Source of the DNA: Chloroflexota bacterium
GTDB taxonomy: Bacteria; Chloroflexota; Anaerolineae; Promineifilales; Promineifilaceae
DNA length: 64,000 bases
NCBI GenBank assembly: GCA_022616275.1
Contig: JAKEFB010000034.1
Coordinates: forward strand, 20,312-84,311
Direction: 5' to 3'
Both the position numbers and the translations under genes were made by a program. Below the pieces are notes generated by a model that did no database searches, was not told the DNA's origin, and saw nothing but the letters and a program-made list of their open reading frames with translations. How positions within the stretch are numbered: the first letter of the stretch is position 1; the number at the start of each line of letters is the position of its first letter. Below are positions 9,096-17,408 of the stretch, one piece after another.

Positions 9096-10229
9096 ATGCA
9101 GGGTTATTACACCATTTCGACACCGGATCCTCTTCAGCAGACGACGAACGTGCTGCGGGCGGAGTTGATGGGACTGTTTCAAGTGAATAACGTGGCCACC
9201 AGGGGGCGCGGCCGGGTCATTTCCTTTGGCGGCCGGTTGCTCTATGACGCCGACGCCAGCTACGACGAGATCCAGCGCCGCTTCCGGGCCCACGGCTACA
9301 CGCCGATGCTGCGCCGCGAAAAAGGCGAAGACGTGCTCCTGGCTATGGAAGGCCTGATTAGCCGCGCTCGAACAGGAAATCCCCTGGTCAATTTACTGTT
9401 GTTTGTGGTCACGGTTTTCACTACCCTGGAGGCCGGGGCTAAGATGGCCGGGGAAAGTGCGCTCCCTCACTTGTTGACCCGCGCGTGGCCGGAGGTGTTC
9501 CAGACGCTGCAGATCGGCGCGCCGTTTGCCGTGGCCTTGCTGGGTATTTTGGGTGTCCACGAGTTGGGCCATTACGTGGCGGCCCGGGCCCACGGCGTGC
9601 GGGCGACGCTGCCTTACTTCATTCCCATGCCTGTTGGCGGCCTGGGCACGATGGGCGCTTTTATTGCCATTAAGTCGCCGATGAAAAACCGCAAGGTCCT
9701 GTTTGACATTGGCCTGGCCGGCCCTGTTGCCGGCTTTTTGGTGGCGGTTCCCCTGATGATCGTCGGGCTGACCCTGTCCTCTGTCCAGGTGCCTTTTTTT
9801 GCCAGGGGGTTGACCTTAAACAATTTGGGTTCCTCGATCCTGGTAGATGCTCTGGTCAAGACGTTCGCGGAAGTTCCCCCCGGCGGCACCTTAAGCCTGC
9901 ACCCCATCTTTTTCGCCGCCTGGCTGGGCTTTTTCCTGACCGGCATTAATCTGCTGCCGGTGGGACAACTGGACGGCGGGCACGTTTCCTACGCGCTGCT
10001 CGGCCGCTACGCCCACTGGCTGGGTATGGCCGTCTTTGCCCTGCTCCTGGCGGCCGGGTCAGCCCTATCGTACAACTGGTACATCTGGGCCTTCTTCATC
10101 CTGTTTGGCGGCCTGCGCCACCCGCCGCCGATGAACGACATTACCGGCGTCGGCCCGCTACGCGTGCTGATCGGCCTGCTGGCTGTGGTGCTGTTTTTCT
10201 TGATTCTGGTCCCACAGCCGTTTCGCTAG
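9096..10229 (+). CDS. Site-2-protease-like M50 zinc metalloprotease
   Basis: A 377-residue polytopic membrane protease. HELGH at 155-159 supplies two zinc ligands and the catalytic Glu; NLLPVGQLDG near 285-294 supplies the third ligand (Asp). At least six hydrophobic segments surround them. The soluble N-terminal part of about 110 residues (from MQGYYTISTPDP) resembles that of the cyanobacterial and plant EGY-type S2P homologues. Such enzymes cut transmembrane segments in regulated proteolysis. No PDZ domain is visible. The substrate is unknown. ATG 9096 has no strong ribosome site. Confidence 0.88.
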   Translation: MQGYYTISTPDPLQQTTNVLRAELMGLFQVNNVATRGRGRVISFGGRLLYDADASYDEIQRRFRAHGYTPMLRREKGEDVLLAMEGLISRARTGNPLVNLLLFVVTVFTTLEAGAKMAGESALPHLLTRAWPEVFQTLQIGAPFAVALLGILGVHELGHYVAARAHGVRATLPYFIPMPVGGLGTMGAFIAIKSPMKNRKVLFDIGLAGPVAGFLVAVPLMIVGLTLSSVQVPFFARGLTLNNLGSSILVDALVKTFAEVPPGGTLSLHPIFFAAWLGFFLTGINLLPVGQLDGGHVSYALLGRYAHWLGMAVFALLLAAGSALSYNWYIWAFFILFGGLRHPPPMNDITGVGPLRVLIGLLAVVLFFLILVPQPFR

Positions 10230-10236
10230 ATCCCAA

Positions 10237-10270
10237 AGGTGACTGTCACTTCCGCAAGTGACAGTCACCT
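10237..10270. repeat. GTGACTGTCAC hairpin after the S2P gene
   Basis: Perfect 15-base arms (10237-10251 and 10256-10270) with a CCGC loop begin 8 bases after the stop codon. No T-run follows, so termination would be weak. Related GTGAC/GTCAC repeats occur at 42594-42643. Confidence 0.7.
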
Positions 10271-10279
10271 GAATAATTA

Positions 10280-10376
10280 ATCGCGAATAACGCGAATGAG
10301 CGTATAACGCTTCATGAATCACGCGAATATTTTTAGAATTATTCGCGTCATTGGCTTATTCGCGTGATTCGCGTTT
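10280..10376. repeat. CGCGAAT repeats in inverted halves
   Basis: Two to three CGCGAAT/GCGAATGA units (10280-10330) face ATTCGCG units (10340-10373). The block is AT-richer than its surroundings. No gene is visible between 10230 and the tRNA. Confidence 0.6.
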
Positions 10377-10388
10377 CTAAGGGCACAA

Positions 10389-10417
10389 CTGGCACTTTTA
10401 CTTTGACGGGATATAAT
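10389..10417 (+). promoter_or_regulatory. Promoter of tRNA-Val
   Basis: CTGGCA (10389-10394) and a perfect TATAAT (10412-10417) are 17 bases apart, about 80 bases before the mature tRNA. The precursor leader contains the repeat array at 10432-10490. Confidence 0.5.
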
Positions 10418-10431
10418 GGCGACCTACAGAA

Positions 10432-10490
10432 GTTAGAGATTGGAGTTAGAGTTAGAGTAAGAATACGCTAACTCAGGACTCTAACTCAAT
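10432..10490. repeat. GAGTTA hexamer hairpin array before tRNA-Val
   Basis: GAGTTAGAGTTAGAG-type units (10443-10458) are followed by inverted CTAACTC units (10468-10487). The transcript would fold just upstream of the tRNA 5' end. Confidence 0.7.
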
Positions 10491-10496
10491 TGGAGA

Positions 10497-10570
10497 GGGC
10501 GCTTAGCTCAGTTGGTCAGAGCGCTTCGTTTACACCGAAGAGGCCGGGGGTTCGAGTCCCTCAGCGCCCA
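10497..10570 (+). tRNA. tRNA-Val (UAC)
   Basis: Complete 74-base cloverleaf. The acceptor stem pairs GGGCGCT (10497-10503) with AGCGCCC (10563-10569) and leaves discriminator A at 10570. The D arm contains GCTC...GAGC, the anticodon stem pairs CTTCG with CGAAG around loop TTTACAC with anticodon TAC at 10531-10533, and the T arm has GGTTCGAGTCC. The CCA end is not encoded. Confidence 0.97.
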
Positions 10571-10579
10571 TAAGAGTGG

Positions 10580-10607
10580 TTGCACCCCCTATCTCGTGTG
10601 ATATAAT
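10580..10607 (+). promoter_or_regulatory. Promoter of the bc-type cytochrome operon
   Basis: TTGCAC (10580-10585) and TATAAT (10602-10607) with a 16-base spacer lie 52 bases before the Rieske start codon. Confidence 0.65.
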
Positions 10608-10658
10608 TTGAATTTGTGATAAAAAGCACACACTCAAGCTCATAGAGGAGACGAGTTT

Positions 10659-11306
10659 ATGGCAGAAGCGACGACGGCCGGCGCCGGGGGCATGACGCGG
10701 CGCGAGTTTCTGTACTACATTTGGGGCGCCTCATTGGCCCTGTTCACGGCCGAGTTTACCGGCCTGATGGTCTGGTTCATGCTGCCCCGCTTCCGCGAAG
10801 GCGAATTCGGCGGCAGAATCCCCGTGGTTGCCAGCTCACTGCCTGAAGTCAATGACGAGCCGTTGAACGTTCCCGAGGGCCGTTTCTGGCTGGTCAATCT
10901 GGATAGTACCAACCCACAGGGACAGGAGCGCATGTACCAGGCTGAGGACGAGGCAGAACCGATTATCGGGGTGGCTGCCATTTACAAGGTCTGCACCCAC
11001 CTGGGCTGCATTTACAACTGGACGCCGACCAACAACCGCTTTGAGTGTCCCTGCCACGGTTCCAAGTATCGCCTGGACGGCCGGCGGATTGAGTCCCCGG
11101 CCCCGCGCACGCTTGACCGCTTTAAGATATACGCCCTTGATGCCGACGATAATGTCGTTGCGGAATCCCCACAGGATGAGGAGACTGGCTTCTACCTGCC
11201 TCTGGTACTACCCCCAGAGACAGTCAGGTTCAGTGTTGACACCGGCGACAAGAAAGAAGGACCGAAACCGCAGTTGCTTTGTGAGTTCACAGGTAATTGC
11301 CCGTAG
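10659..11306 (+). CDS. Rieske iron-sulfur protein of a cytochrome bc complex
   Basis: A 215-residue membrane-anchored 2Fe-2S protein that takes electrons from quinol at the bc complex. A TAT-like TRREFL precedes one transmembrane helix at about 17-38. Cluster ligands are Cys112 and His114 (CTHLGC) and Cys130 and His133 (CPCHGS); Cys117 and Cys132 can form the usual disulfide. An insertion with PLNVPEGRFWLVNLDST lies before the cluster domain. GGAG is about 9 bases before ATG 10659. It is the first gene of the Rieske-cytochrome b-cytochrome c operon. Confidence 0.95.
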   Translation: MAEATTAGAGGMTRREFLYYIWGASLALFTAEFTGLMVWFMLPRFREGEFGGRIPVVASSLPEVNDEPLNVPEGRFWLVNLDSTNPQGQERMYQAEDEAEPIIGVAAIYKVCTHLGCIYNWTPTNNRFECPCHGSKYRLDGRRIESPAPRTLDRFKIYALDADDNVVAESPQDEETGFYLPLVLPPETVRFSVDTGDKKEGPKPQLLCEFTGNCP

Positions 11307-11397
11307 GAATTTAGTGAGGCTGAGTCGTCGTTAGCAGGTGCCAGCGAACAGTTATTCGTAACGACGAGCATTCGGCTATTTAGAAGAAGAGGTAACG

Positions 11398-13128
11398 ATG
11401 GCTACCGACGTTGACCAGGTAAAAGGAATCGTCCCCAGGTTCATGGGATTCCTCAATAGAATGTTTGTCGAGGGGACCTTTATTGAGCAGGCCAGGGAGA
11501 TGGGGCTGAAGCAGGCTACCATCGCCAAGCTGGACGAATCGGTGGAGCGGCTGACGGCCGGGATGAACATCGGCGACGTGCGCGCCGCCCTGCGCGGCGA
11601 CGAACCGCGCCGCCCCAACCCGCGCCTGCGCCCCCACGCCGACGGCTTCTGGTTCCACATTCGCCCCAGCTTTTACCACACTGAGGTGACCCACATCTAC
11701 CCCACCTTCCGGCTGGGCTGGCTCTCGACCTTCCTGTTCGTATGGGAGACGGTCACCGGTATTTTCCTGATGATCTTCTACACGCCCCGGCCGGGGGTGG
11801 CCTACTCCGACATCTGGAATATGCTGACCAACGTTCCCCTGGGCCAACTGATGCGCGAGCTGCACCGGTTGGGGGCCGAGGTCATGGTCCTCATCGTCGC
11901 TCTGCACATGCTACGGACCTTTATTACCGGCAGCTACAAGTACCCCCGCCAGTTTACCTGGTTTACGGGCATGCTTCTGTTGGTCTTTACCCTGGTGTTG
12001 AGCTTTAGCGGTTACCTGCTGCCCTGGGACCAGCTCTCTTACTGGGCGGTGACGGTAGCGGTGAGCGCGGCCGAAGCGGCCCCGCCGGCCGACATCGTCG
12101 GCAAGAACGTGAACCTGCTGGTGCGCGGCGCGCCGACTTTTGGCCCCGGCGGGCTGCTGCGCTGGTACCTGTTGCACGTCCTGGTGCTGCCCCTGCTGCT
12201 GGGCATTTTCTTCTTCGTTCACTATTACAAAGTGGTGCTGCACGGCCACTCGCTGCCGCCCGGCCGGGAGGAAATTGGCGAGGACACGGCCAAGCGGGTG
12301 CCCCAGACCGAGCGGACCTACTTTACCCCTGACATTTTGACCAGCGAGCTGATGTGGACGGCGCTGGCGACCCTCATCCTGGTGGCCGGTTCGCTGTGGT
12401 TCTACAGCGCGCCGCTGGAGCGGCAGGCCAACCCCCTGGTCACGCCGCTGCACGTCGTCGCTCCCTGGTACCTGGCCTGGTCGCAGGGTTGGTTAAAGCT
12501 GGCCGACAAGGTCTTTATCGCCTTCATCTTCATCCCTGCCCTGGCCACCGCCTTCTTCGTCATGCCCTACTTTGAAGTGGGCAAGAGCCGGCGCTACGCC
12601 AACCGGCGGATCGGTCTCAGCGTCTCGATGTTCTTCATTGCCTTCATGCTCGTCTCCAACTGGATGGGCTCGCCGGAGTACCGGGTGGAGAGTTCGCCGG
12701 AGCAGGAGGTCAGCCAGGAGCTGATCCCCCAGGAAGGCCCCAGCCGGATCCTGGAGGTGCCGTACGAAGACCTGGTAGAGGGTACCTACAATCCAGGCCA
12801 GGAGGTTGAGGGCAACATTCACCTGACGCTGGCATTGGAAGAGTTTGAGGCGGCCATGAACCGCCATAGCTGTAACGTGACAGGGGACCGCTGGGCCGAG
12901 GATTGCAGGACTGAGGAGTTAGAAAGCGGCGTCCGTTATTACAACAGCTTTACTGCTGAGGCGATGCCCGATCCCGTGGCTACGCTGATCATTGAACAGG
13001 AACAGCACAACTTGAAGCGGGTGACGCTCCACTTTGAGGCGGCGGACCTGGAAAATCCCGGCGAACTGCTGGTAGATTTTGACCGGGTTGCCTATCGCCA
13101 CGCCGAATCCAACTACGAGGAAGAATAG
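11398..13128 (+). CDS. Cytochrome b subunit, fused b6/IV type with extra C-terminal domain
   Basis: A 576-residue multi-pass quinol-oxidising subunit. Haem ligands are His156/His170 (13 residues between) and His260/His275 (14 between); that unequal spacing is typical of cytochrome b6 and differs from mitochondrial-type cytochrome b. The part resembling subunit IV is fused on, and the Qo motif PEWY is replaced by APWY. About 75 N-terminal residues precede the family core, and a soluble tail of about 160 residues follows the last helix. The tail has no recognised cofactor motif. The gene is 91 bases after the Rieske gene and 3 bases before the cytochrome c gene. Confidence 0.92.
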   Translation: MATDVDQVKGIVPRFMGFLNRMFVEGTFIEQAREMGLKQATIAKLDESVERLTAGMNIGDVRAALRGDEPRRPNPRLRPHADGFWFHIRPSFYHTEVTHIYPTFRLGWLSTFLFVWETVTGIFLMIFYTPRPGVAYSDIWNMLTNVPLGQLMRELHRLGAEVMVLIVALHMLRTFITGSYKYPRQFTWFTGMLLLVFTLVLSFSGYLLPWDQLSYWAVTVAVSAAEAAPPADIVGKNVNLLVRGAPTFGPGGLLRWYLLHVLVLPLLLGIFFFVHYYKVVLHGHSLPPGREEIGEDTAKRVPQTERTYFTPDILTSELMWTALATLILVAGSLWFYSAPLERQANPLVTPLHVVAPWYLAWSQGWLKLADKVFIAFIFIPALATAFFVMPYFEVGKSRRYANRRIGLSVSMFFIAFMLVSNWMGSPEYRVESSPEQEVSQELIPQEGPSRILEVPYEDLVEGTYNPGQEVEGNIHLTLALEEFEAAMNRHSCNVTGDRWAEDCRTEELESGVRYYNSFTAEAMPDPVATLIIEQEQHNLKRVTLHFEAADLENPGELLVDFDRVAYRHAESNYEEE

Positions 13129-13131
13129 GCG

Positions 13132-13995
13132 ATGCAAGTAAAAATCGTCATCGGCACCATCGCCTTCATGTTGACCATGATCATCTTCGGCTTTGCCACC
13201 TTGTTGGAGCCGGCCCGGCTGCAGGAAACGACCCAGGCCTTTGAGGCCCGGCAGGTTGAAAATGGGGCGGCCGAATTCCAGGCGCGATGCGCCAGTTGTC
13301 ACGGCGTCAACGGCGACGCCCAGGAATGCTTTGACCCGGTCAGCGGGGAACCAACTGGCTGCCAGGGCCGGCCGCTCAATAACGCTGCCCTGCTGTGCCT
13401 CAACGAAGAGAGCAAGTCGCAGCGGATGATTGAAATGAACTGGAACGGCAGCCTGCGCAACCTGATCTTGCAGACTATTTCCGCCGGCCGGCCGGGGACG
13501 TTGATGCCGACCTGGTCGGAGCAGTTTGGCGGCCCGCTGGAAGAGTACCAGGTTGAGCAACTGACCAGCTTTATTTTGAACTGGGAGAACGAAGAGCTGT
13601 GCGGCGCTCCAGCGGCGACGCCTGTTGGCGGACCCTGGCCTGAAGACGCGACTGAACTACCCGAAGGCAACGCCGAAAATGGAGCGACCCTGTTTACCAG
13701 CGTCGTTCCACCCTGTTCAAGCTGCCACGGCGATCCGGCCGTGCCTGGCTCTAACGCCGTTGGGCCGCACCTGGGGAATATTGGCGCGACCGGCGGCGAG
13801 CGAATTGAGGGTATATCGGCCGCCCAATACATCTACGACTCGATCCGCAATCCAGCCGACTTTGTCGCCCCCATCTGCGCCAACGACCAGCCTTGCAGCA
13901 CACCCAGCGGCATGCCTGACGTCTTTGAGACCTCTCTGACCCAGCAGGATGTAGCCGACCTCGTCGCCTACCTGCTGCAGCAGACGGGTGAATAG
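13132..13995 (+). CDS. Dihaem cytochrome c of the bc complex
   Basis: A 287-residue membrane-anchored cytochrome. One N-terminal transmembrane helix (residues 5-25, not followed by a clear cleavage site) is followed by two c-type domains with haem sites CASCH (53-57) and CSSCH (195-199). Downstream Met residues (LMPTW, GMPDVF) can be the sixth ligands. It probably takes the place of cytochrome c1/f and passes electrons to a soluble carrier or oxidase. Start ATG is 3 bases after the cytochrome b stop, and a strong terminator follows. Confidence 0.93.
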   Translation: MQVKIVIGTIAFMLTMIIFGFATLLEPARLQETTQAFEARQVENGAAEFQARCASCHGVNGDAQECFDPVSGEPTGCQGRPLNNAALLCLNEESKSQRMIEMNWNGSLRNLILQTISAGRPGTLMPTWSEQFGGPLEEYQVEQLTSFILNWENEELCGAPAATPVGGPWPEDATELPEGNAENGATLFTSVVPPCSSCHGDPAVPGSNAVGPHLGNIGATGGERIEGISAAQYIYDSIRNPADFVAPICANDQPCSTPSGMPDVFETSLTQQDVADLVAYLLQQTGE

Positions 13996-14021
13996 GAAAG
14001 AGCTAGAGCAAGAGCTAGAAG
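13996..14021. repeat. GAGCTAGA direct repeats
   Basis: Two to three GAGCTAGA-type units sit between the cytochrome c stop codon and the terminator stem. Confidence 0.5.
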
Positions 14022-14054
14022 AAGCCCGGCTGGTTGTGCCAGCCGGGCTTTTTT
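14022..14054 (+). terminator. Terminator of the bc operon
   Basis: AAGCCCGGCTGG (14022-14033) pairs with CCAGCCGGGCTT (14039-14050) over a 5-base loop, followed by a run of six T. It closes the Rieske-b-c operon 26 bases after the last stop. Confidence 0.9.
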
Positions 14055-14079
14055 GTGGACGGTGGAGGAAGGACGTAGC

Positions 14080-15060
14080 CTATCGTCCTTTCAGGGCGGT
14101 GCCACAGTTGCGGCAGAAGCGGTCGCCAGTTTCTACCGGCCGGCCACAGTGGTGGCAAAAGTGGACCACGGCCGGTGATTCGCCAGGGACCGCGCCGGCC
14201 GCCGGCTTGGATGTAGTTGGCAGAGAGATGGGAGTCACAGTTCGGGTGGCAGCACGAGGCGTAGCACGGTGCGGCCGGGGCTTGAGGGTTCGTTGAGAGG
14301 CCGGCCGCCGGGCCAGGAGCTGCCAGGCCAGGGCTGCCACCACCAGCAGGCCACCGGCCGCGGCCAGAAACAGAGGCCAGTTCAGGCTGGTCTGGCCGGC
14401 AACGGGAGGCGGCGGAGTGGCGTTCTCTTCACCGGCCGCCAGCTGGGAAGCAGCCACGACTTCTTCAGAGAGCTGGGCGCCGGTGACGGTATAGCGGACT
14501 TCCAGGGTATAGGGGGCGCCGGCCGGCAGGGAGACGATGGGCAGATTGTGGTAGCGCAAGGTGTCCTGGCCCACGGTGACGCTTTCGGCGGCTGGCGTGG
14601 TGGCCAGCTCGCTGGCTGCGGCCGGCTGCTGGACGCTGGCGGCCAGCTCGGCCACGGCCGGCCCATCTTGCCAGGCAAAAGTAAAGGTGCGCTGACCCGC
14701 CTCTTCGGTATAGGGCAGGTAATACTCCACCCGGAAGCGGAGATCGGGGGTGGTCAGCGTAAGCTGGCCATTAGTGGTATCGTAGCTGACGTCGTCCACC
14801 ATGTTGTTATCGCCCGTAATGCGGGCAACGGCATTCAAGGTGGCCTCGGCCGGGAAGGGGAGCGTCACCGTGGCCGGTAATGGGGTATCGGCCGGCAACG
14901 TACCGGTTAGCAGCACCAACACCGCCGGCCGGTCGTAGTCCGGCCACAGGTCTACAGCCAGTTGGGCCAGTGTACCGGCCGGCGCCTGGGCCAGGCCCGG
15001 CACAGGGGTGGTCAAGAGGAGCACGGTGACGAGGAGGAATGCTAACGGATAGCGGGGCAT
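14080..15060 (-). CDS. Secreted or membrane protein with C-terminal zinc ribbon
   Basis: A 326-residue protein of no recognised family. A signal peptide (residues 1-25, ending GLAQA) leads to an extracytoplasmic beta-rich region of about 190 residues. A transmembrane helix at about 228-247 (LFLAAAGGLLVVAALAWQLL) follows, then a basic linker and a cytoplasmic zinc ribbon, CHHCG and CRNCG, in the last 30 residues. It is convergent with the cytochrome operon and 6 bases after a second zinc-ribbon gene, so the two are probably co-transcribed. A role in envelope sensing or assembly is possible but not shown. Confidence 0.75.
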   Translation of the reverse strand: MPRYPLAFLLVTVLLLTTPVPGLAQAPAGTLAQLAVDLWPDYDRPAVLVLLTGTLPADTPLPATVTLPFPAEATLNAVARITGDNNMVDDVSYDTTNGQLTLTTPDLRFRVEYYLPYTEEAGQRTFTFAWQDGPAVAELAASVQQPAAASELATTPAAESVTVGQDTLRYHNLPIVSLPAGAPYTLEVRYTVTGAQLSEEVVAASQLAAGEENATPPPPVAGQTSLNWPLFLAAAGGLLVVAALAWQLLARRPASQRTLKPRPHRATPRAATRTVTPISLPTTSKPAAGAVPGESPAVVHFCHHCGRPVETGDRFCRNCGTALKGR

Positions 15061-15066
15061 TCGACT

Positions 15067-15366
15067 TTACGGCCGGCCGCGCAGGCGAATGCGGTTGGCC
15101 CGGCAATAGGGGCATTCGACGTCGGTGTAGTCGCGGCCGCAGGTGCGGCAGGTGCGGGTCTCCAGCGGCCGGTCGTCGGCCAGGGAGCCCAGGATGATGA
15201 CGATTTCTTCCCCTTCGTGGGCTGCCAGCCAGGCTTCCAAATTGTGGCCGCCAATTTGCCAATGTCCACCAGCGTCGCGAGCCAGCGCGCCGTTGGTTAC
15301 GTCCAGTTCCATTTCATAAGCGGCCGAAGCCAGCTTTAAAATTGCAGCTCGTCTTAAGGTGTTCAT
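15067..15366 (-). CDS. Small zinc-ribbon protein
   Basis: A 99-residue protein not assigned to a family. The N-terminal 65 residues are acidic and probably globular; the end carries CRTCGRDYTDVECPYC, two CxxC pairs that would bind one zinc. AAGGA lies before ATG 15366. The stop is 6 bases before the start of the membrane zinc-ribbon gene, suggesting a two-gene operon. Confidence 0.72.
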   Translation of the reverse strand: MNTLRRAAILKLASAAYEMELDVTNGALARDAGGHWQIGGHNLEAWLAAHEGEEIVIILGSLADDRPLETRTCRTCGRDYTDVECPYCRANRIRLRGRP

Positions 15367-15448
15367 CCAATACCGTCCTTGCTTGCATTCGCCGTTTCAA
15401 AACCTTATTATACCTGAGAGCAGTATCGTTGACCCGGTTGTCTATGAA

Positions 15449-15481
15449 AAACCCCGCAGGTTTCCGAAACCTGCGGGGTTT
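15449..15481. repeat. ACCCCGCAGGT hairpin, copy 2
   Basis: Perfect 16-base arms (15449-15464, 15466-15481) around one base. It sits between divergent genes, 25 bases before the next start codon, where a terminator for either neighbour makes no sense. Same core as 8401-8433 and 28673-28741. Confidence 0.85.
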
Positions 15482-15505
15482 GGGTCAGTGACGAAGAGGT
15501 GAACC

Positions 15506-16084
15506 ATGACTGACGGTCAAAACAAACTGGACAGAGACCTGGAAATCCTGGAGGCTATGGCCGCCGAAATGGAGGAGTACCTGCGCAGCAGCGTCCTCTT
15601 CTGGCCCATGGCCAGGGGTGATTTACCCCGGCTGACGCTGGGCGGTTACCTGATGCGCCAGCACCGGCTGACAGCCTTACGCCACCTGTTGGGCGAGAAG
15701 GAGGTGGCCCGGCTAGACGCGGCCGTAGAGAAATTTAATCAGGCCCTGGTGGAGAAAGTGGTGCGCTTTGAAAGCCGGGCGCACGAGGAGTTACACGCCC
15801 GGCTGCGCCAGTGGGGTGAGTATCTCAACGACCTGAACGATACGTCGGGCGCCGCTGGTGATTATTACGAATCGGCCGTGGAGACGCGGGCCATGATTGC
15901 TGCGTTGGTTGAGAAGCTACAAATGCCACCGTACCGGCTGGAGGAGCGGGTGGCCCAACAACTGGGCCTTTTAGATAACAACCTGCGCCGCCGCTGGCAG
16001 CCCGGCGATTTCGTCTGGCCGGAAGCGTGGCAGCCGGCTTACCCCCAGAGTGAGTATTGGTGGTTGTACGGCCGGCCTCGTTAA
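15506..16084 (+). CDS. Hypothetical helical protein
   Basis: A 192-residue soluble protein I do not recognise. It is largely alpha-helical and charged, with an N-terminal LDRDLEILEAMAAEMEEYL segment that may form a coiled coil and an aromatic C-terminus ending SEYWWLYGRPR. No catalytic motif is apparent. An AGAGGTG ribosome site precedes ATG 15506. It is the lone plus-strand gene between two minus-strand clusters. Confidence 0.7.
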   Translation: MTDGQNKLDRDLEILEAMAAEMEEYLRSSVLFWPMARGDLPRLTLGGYLMRQHRLTALRHLLGEKEVARLDAAVEKFNQALVEKVVRFESRAHEELHARLRQWGEYLNDLNDTSGAAGDYYESAVETRAMIAALVEKLQMPPYRLEERVAQQLGLLDNNLRRRWQPGDFVWPEAWQPAYPQSEYWWLYGRPR

Positions 16085-16118
16085 AAGTTTGCGAGTTTGC
16101 GAGTGGGCGAGTGGCGAC
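16084..16118. repeat. GTTTGCGA octamer array
   Basis: Four 8-base units (GTTTGCGA, GTTTGCGA, GTGGGCGA, GTGGCGAC) begin at the stop codon of the preceding gene. Confidence 0.7.
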
Positions 16119-16161
16119 CAAGGGTCGCTGCGAATGGGCATGATTTTGATGCGTTGCTGGC

Positions 16162-17346
16162 TCAGGGTTGGGTGGAGCGGCGGCTGAGGTCGTAGACCAC
16201 CGGCCGGGGTGGTTCGGCCGGCTCGTAGTCAGGGTTGCGCCAGCGGGTGAAGCGGATGGCCAGACGGGCCACGCGCCACCCCAGGCGTACCAGCCAGGGG
16301 TAGCCACGCAGGTAAGCCAGGCGGGCCAGCCAGACCCGCATGGGTAGTTGCCGCAGCAGGGGATGGCGAAGAATTCGCTTCCGGTAATCGGCAAAGCTGA
16401 ACTCCTGGCGGGCAAAGGCATCTATGATGGCGGCGGCAGCCACGTCGCCGTAACCCAGGGCAAAGGAGATACCCTCGCCCATCAGAGGATCGGCCCCGGC
16501 CGCGTCCCCGGCCAGGATAATGCGGGGCATAGCAAAGCGGCCGTTCTTGTCGAACCAACGAATAGGGTGGCCTTTCAACTCGTATTCGTCCAGGTCGCGG
16601 CCGCGACCGGCCATTGCCTGGCGTAACTCTCCCACCAGATCGGCCTTGGGTCGCTCCGGCCGGGCCCGGCTGTCAAAAACGCCCCGGTTCATCATCGGTT
16701 TGCCTTTGACCAGGCTGGGAAAGTCCCAGTAGTACCCTTGCAGGCCGGCCGCCATCTGGGTGAAGTCGAAAACGGCCACGCCATCGCGGAACTCCGGTTG
16801 TTTATGAGCCTCCTCCGGCGTCAGCACTTCCAACAGGCGGGCCACGCGGGACTCGTCGTCCCACTTCAATTTCTGGCGCACCGTGCTGCGCGAGCCGTCG
16901 GCAGCCACGACGACTCTGGCGTGAAAGGTGGTCTGGTCGGTTATCACTTCGACGTACTCGTCGTGGGGAATGACTTCCTTGACCTTCTCGCCCTGGCGGA
17001 CGCGGACGCCCCACTTTTCGGCCGTCCGGACCAGCCAATGGTCAAATTCGTCGCGGCGGACGATGCGGAAAACGGGGTTGCCCTGGAAGGTGTAGGACTG
17101 GTCCTGGTAGACCAGCTTGACCTGGCGCACCGGGAAGTTGACCGGCTCGAAGGCCAGCCCCAGGCGGGCGAGGACGTTCTGGCCCAGGTGAGTCACGCCG
17201 CCGCCGCACAGCTTCTCCCGGGGGTGGACGGCCTTGTCTACGACGACAATGCGCCCGGCCCAGGCCGGGTCGGCCCAAACCAGGTGCAGCGCTGTAGACG
17301 ACCCGGCCGGCCCGGAGCCAACAATCAAAACGTCAACCTCTTCCAT
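16162..17346 (-). CDS. Geranylgeranyl-reductase-family FAD oxidoreductase
   Basis: A 394-residue flavoprotein. VGSGPAGSS at about 9-17 is the FAD Rossmann loop, KLCGGGV matches the family's active-site region, VVAADGSRS is the second FAD motif, and RIILAGDAAGADPLMGEGISFAL is the typical GD motif. Family members saturate isoprenoid chains (lipids, menaquinone, chlorophyll) or hydroxylate aromatics, so lipid or quinone reduction is a guess. A C-terminal basic amphipathic stretch may attach it to the membrane. AAAGG precedes ATG 17346. The next gene upstream ends past a repeat array. Confidence 0.87.
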   Translation of the reverse strand: MEEVDVLIVGSGPAGSSTALHLVWADPAWAGRIVVVDKAVHPREKLCGGGVTHLGQNVLARLGLAFEPVNFPVRQVKLVYQDQSYTFQGNPVFRIVRRDEFDHWLVRTAEKWGVRVRQGEKVKEVIPHDEYVEVITDQTTFHARVVVAADGSRSTVRQKLKWDDESRVARLLEVLTPEEAHKQPEFRDGVAVFDFTQMAAGLQGYYWDFPSLVKGKPMMNRGVFDSRARPERPKADLVGELRQAMAGRGRDLDEYELKGHPIRWFDKNGRFAMPRIILAGDAAGADPLMGEGISFALGYGDVAAAAIIDAFARQEFSFADYRKRILRHPLLRQLPMRVWLARLAYLRGYPWLVRLGWRVARLAIRFTRWRNPDYEPAEPPRPVVYDLSRRSTQP

Positions 17347-17354
17347 ACGTCTAC

Positions 17355-17402
17355 CTTTGTTAGCTATCAGCTATTAGCTGTCAGCTATCAGCTTTCAGTA
17401 GA
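17355..17402. repeat. CAGCTAT heptamer array
   Basis: Six 7-base units (TAGCTAT, CAGCTAT, TAGCTGT, CAGCTAT, CAGCTTT, CAGTAGA) occupy the gap between two minus-strand genes and directly precede the 3' end of the amidase gene. Confidence 0.85.
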
Positions 17403-17408
17403 GAATAC

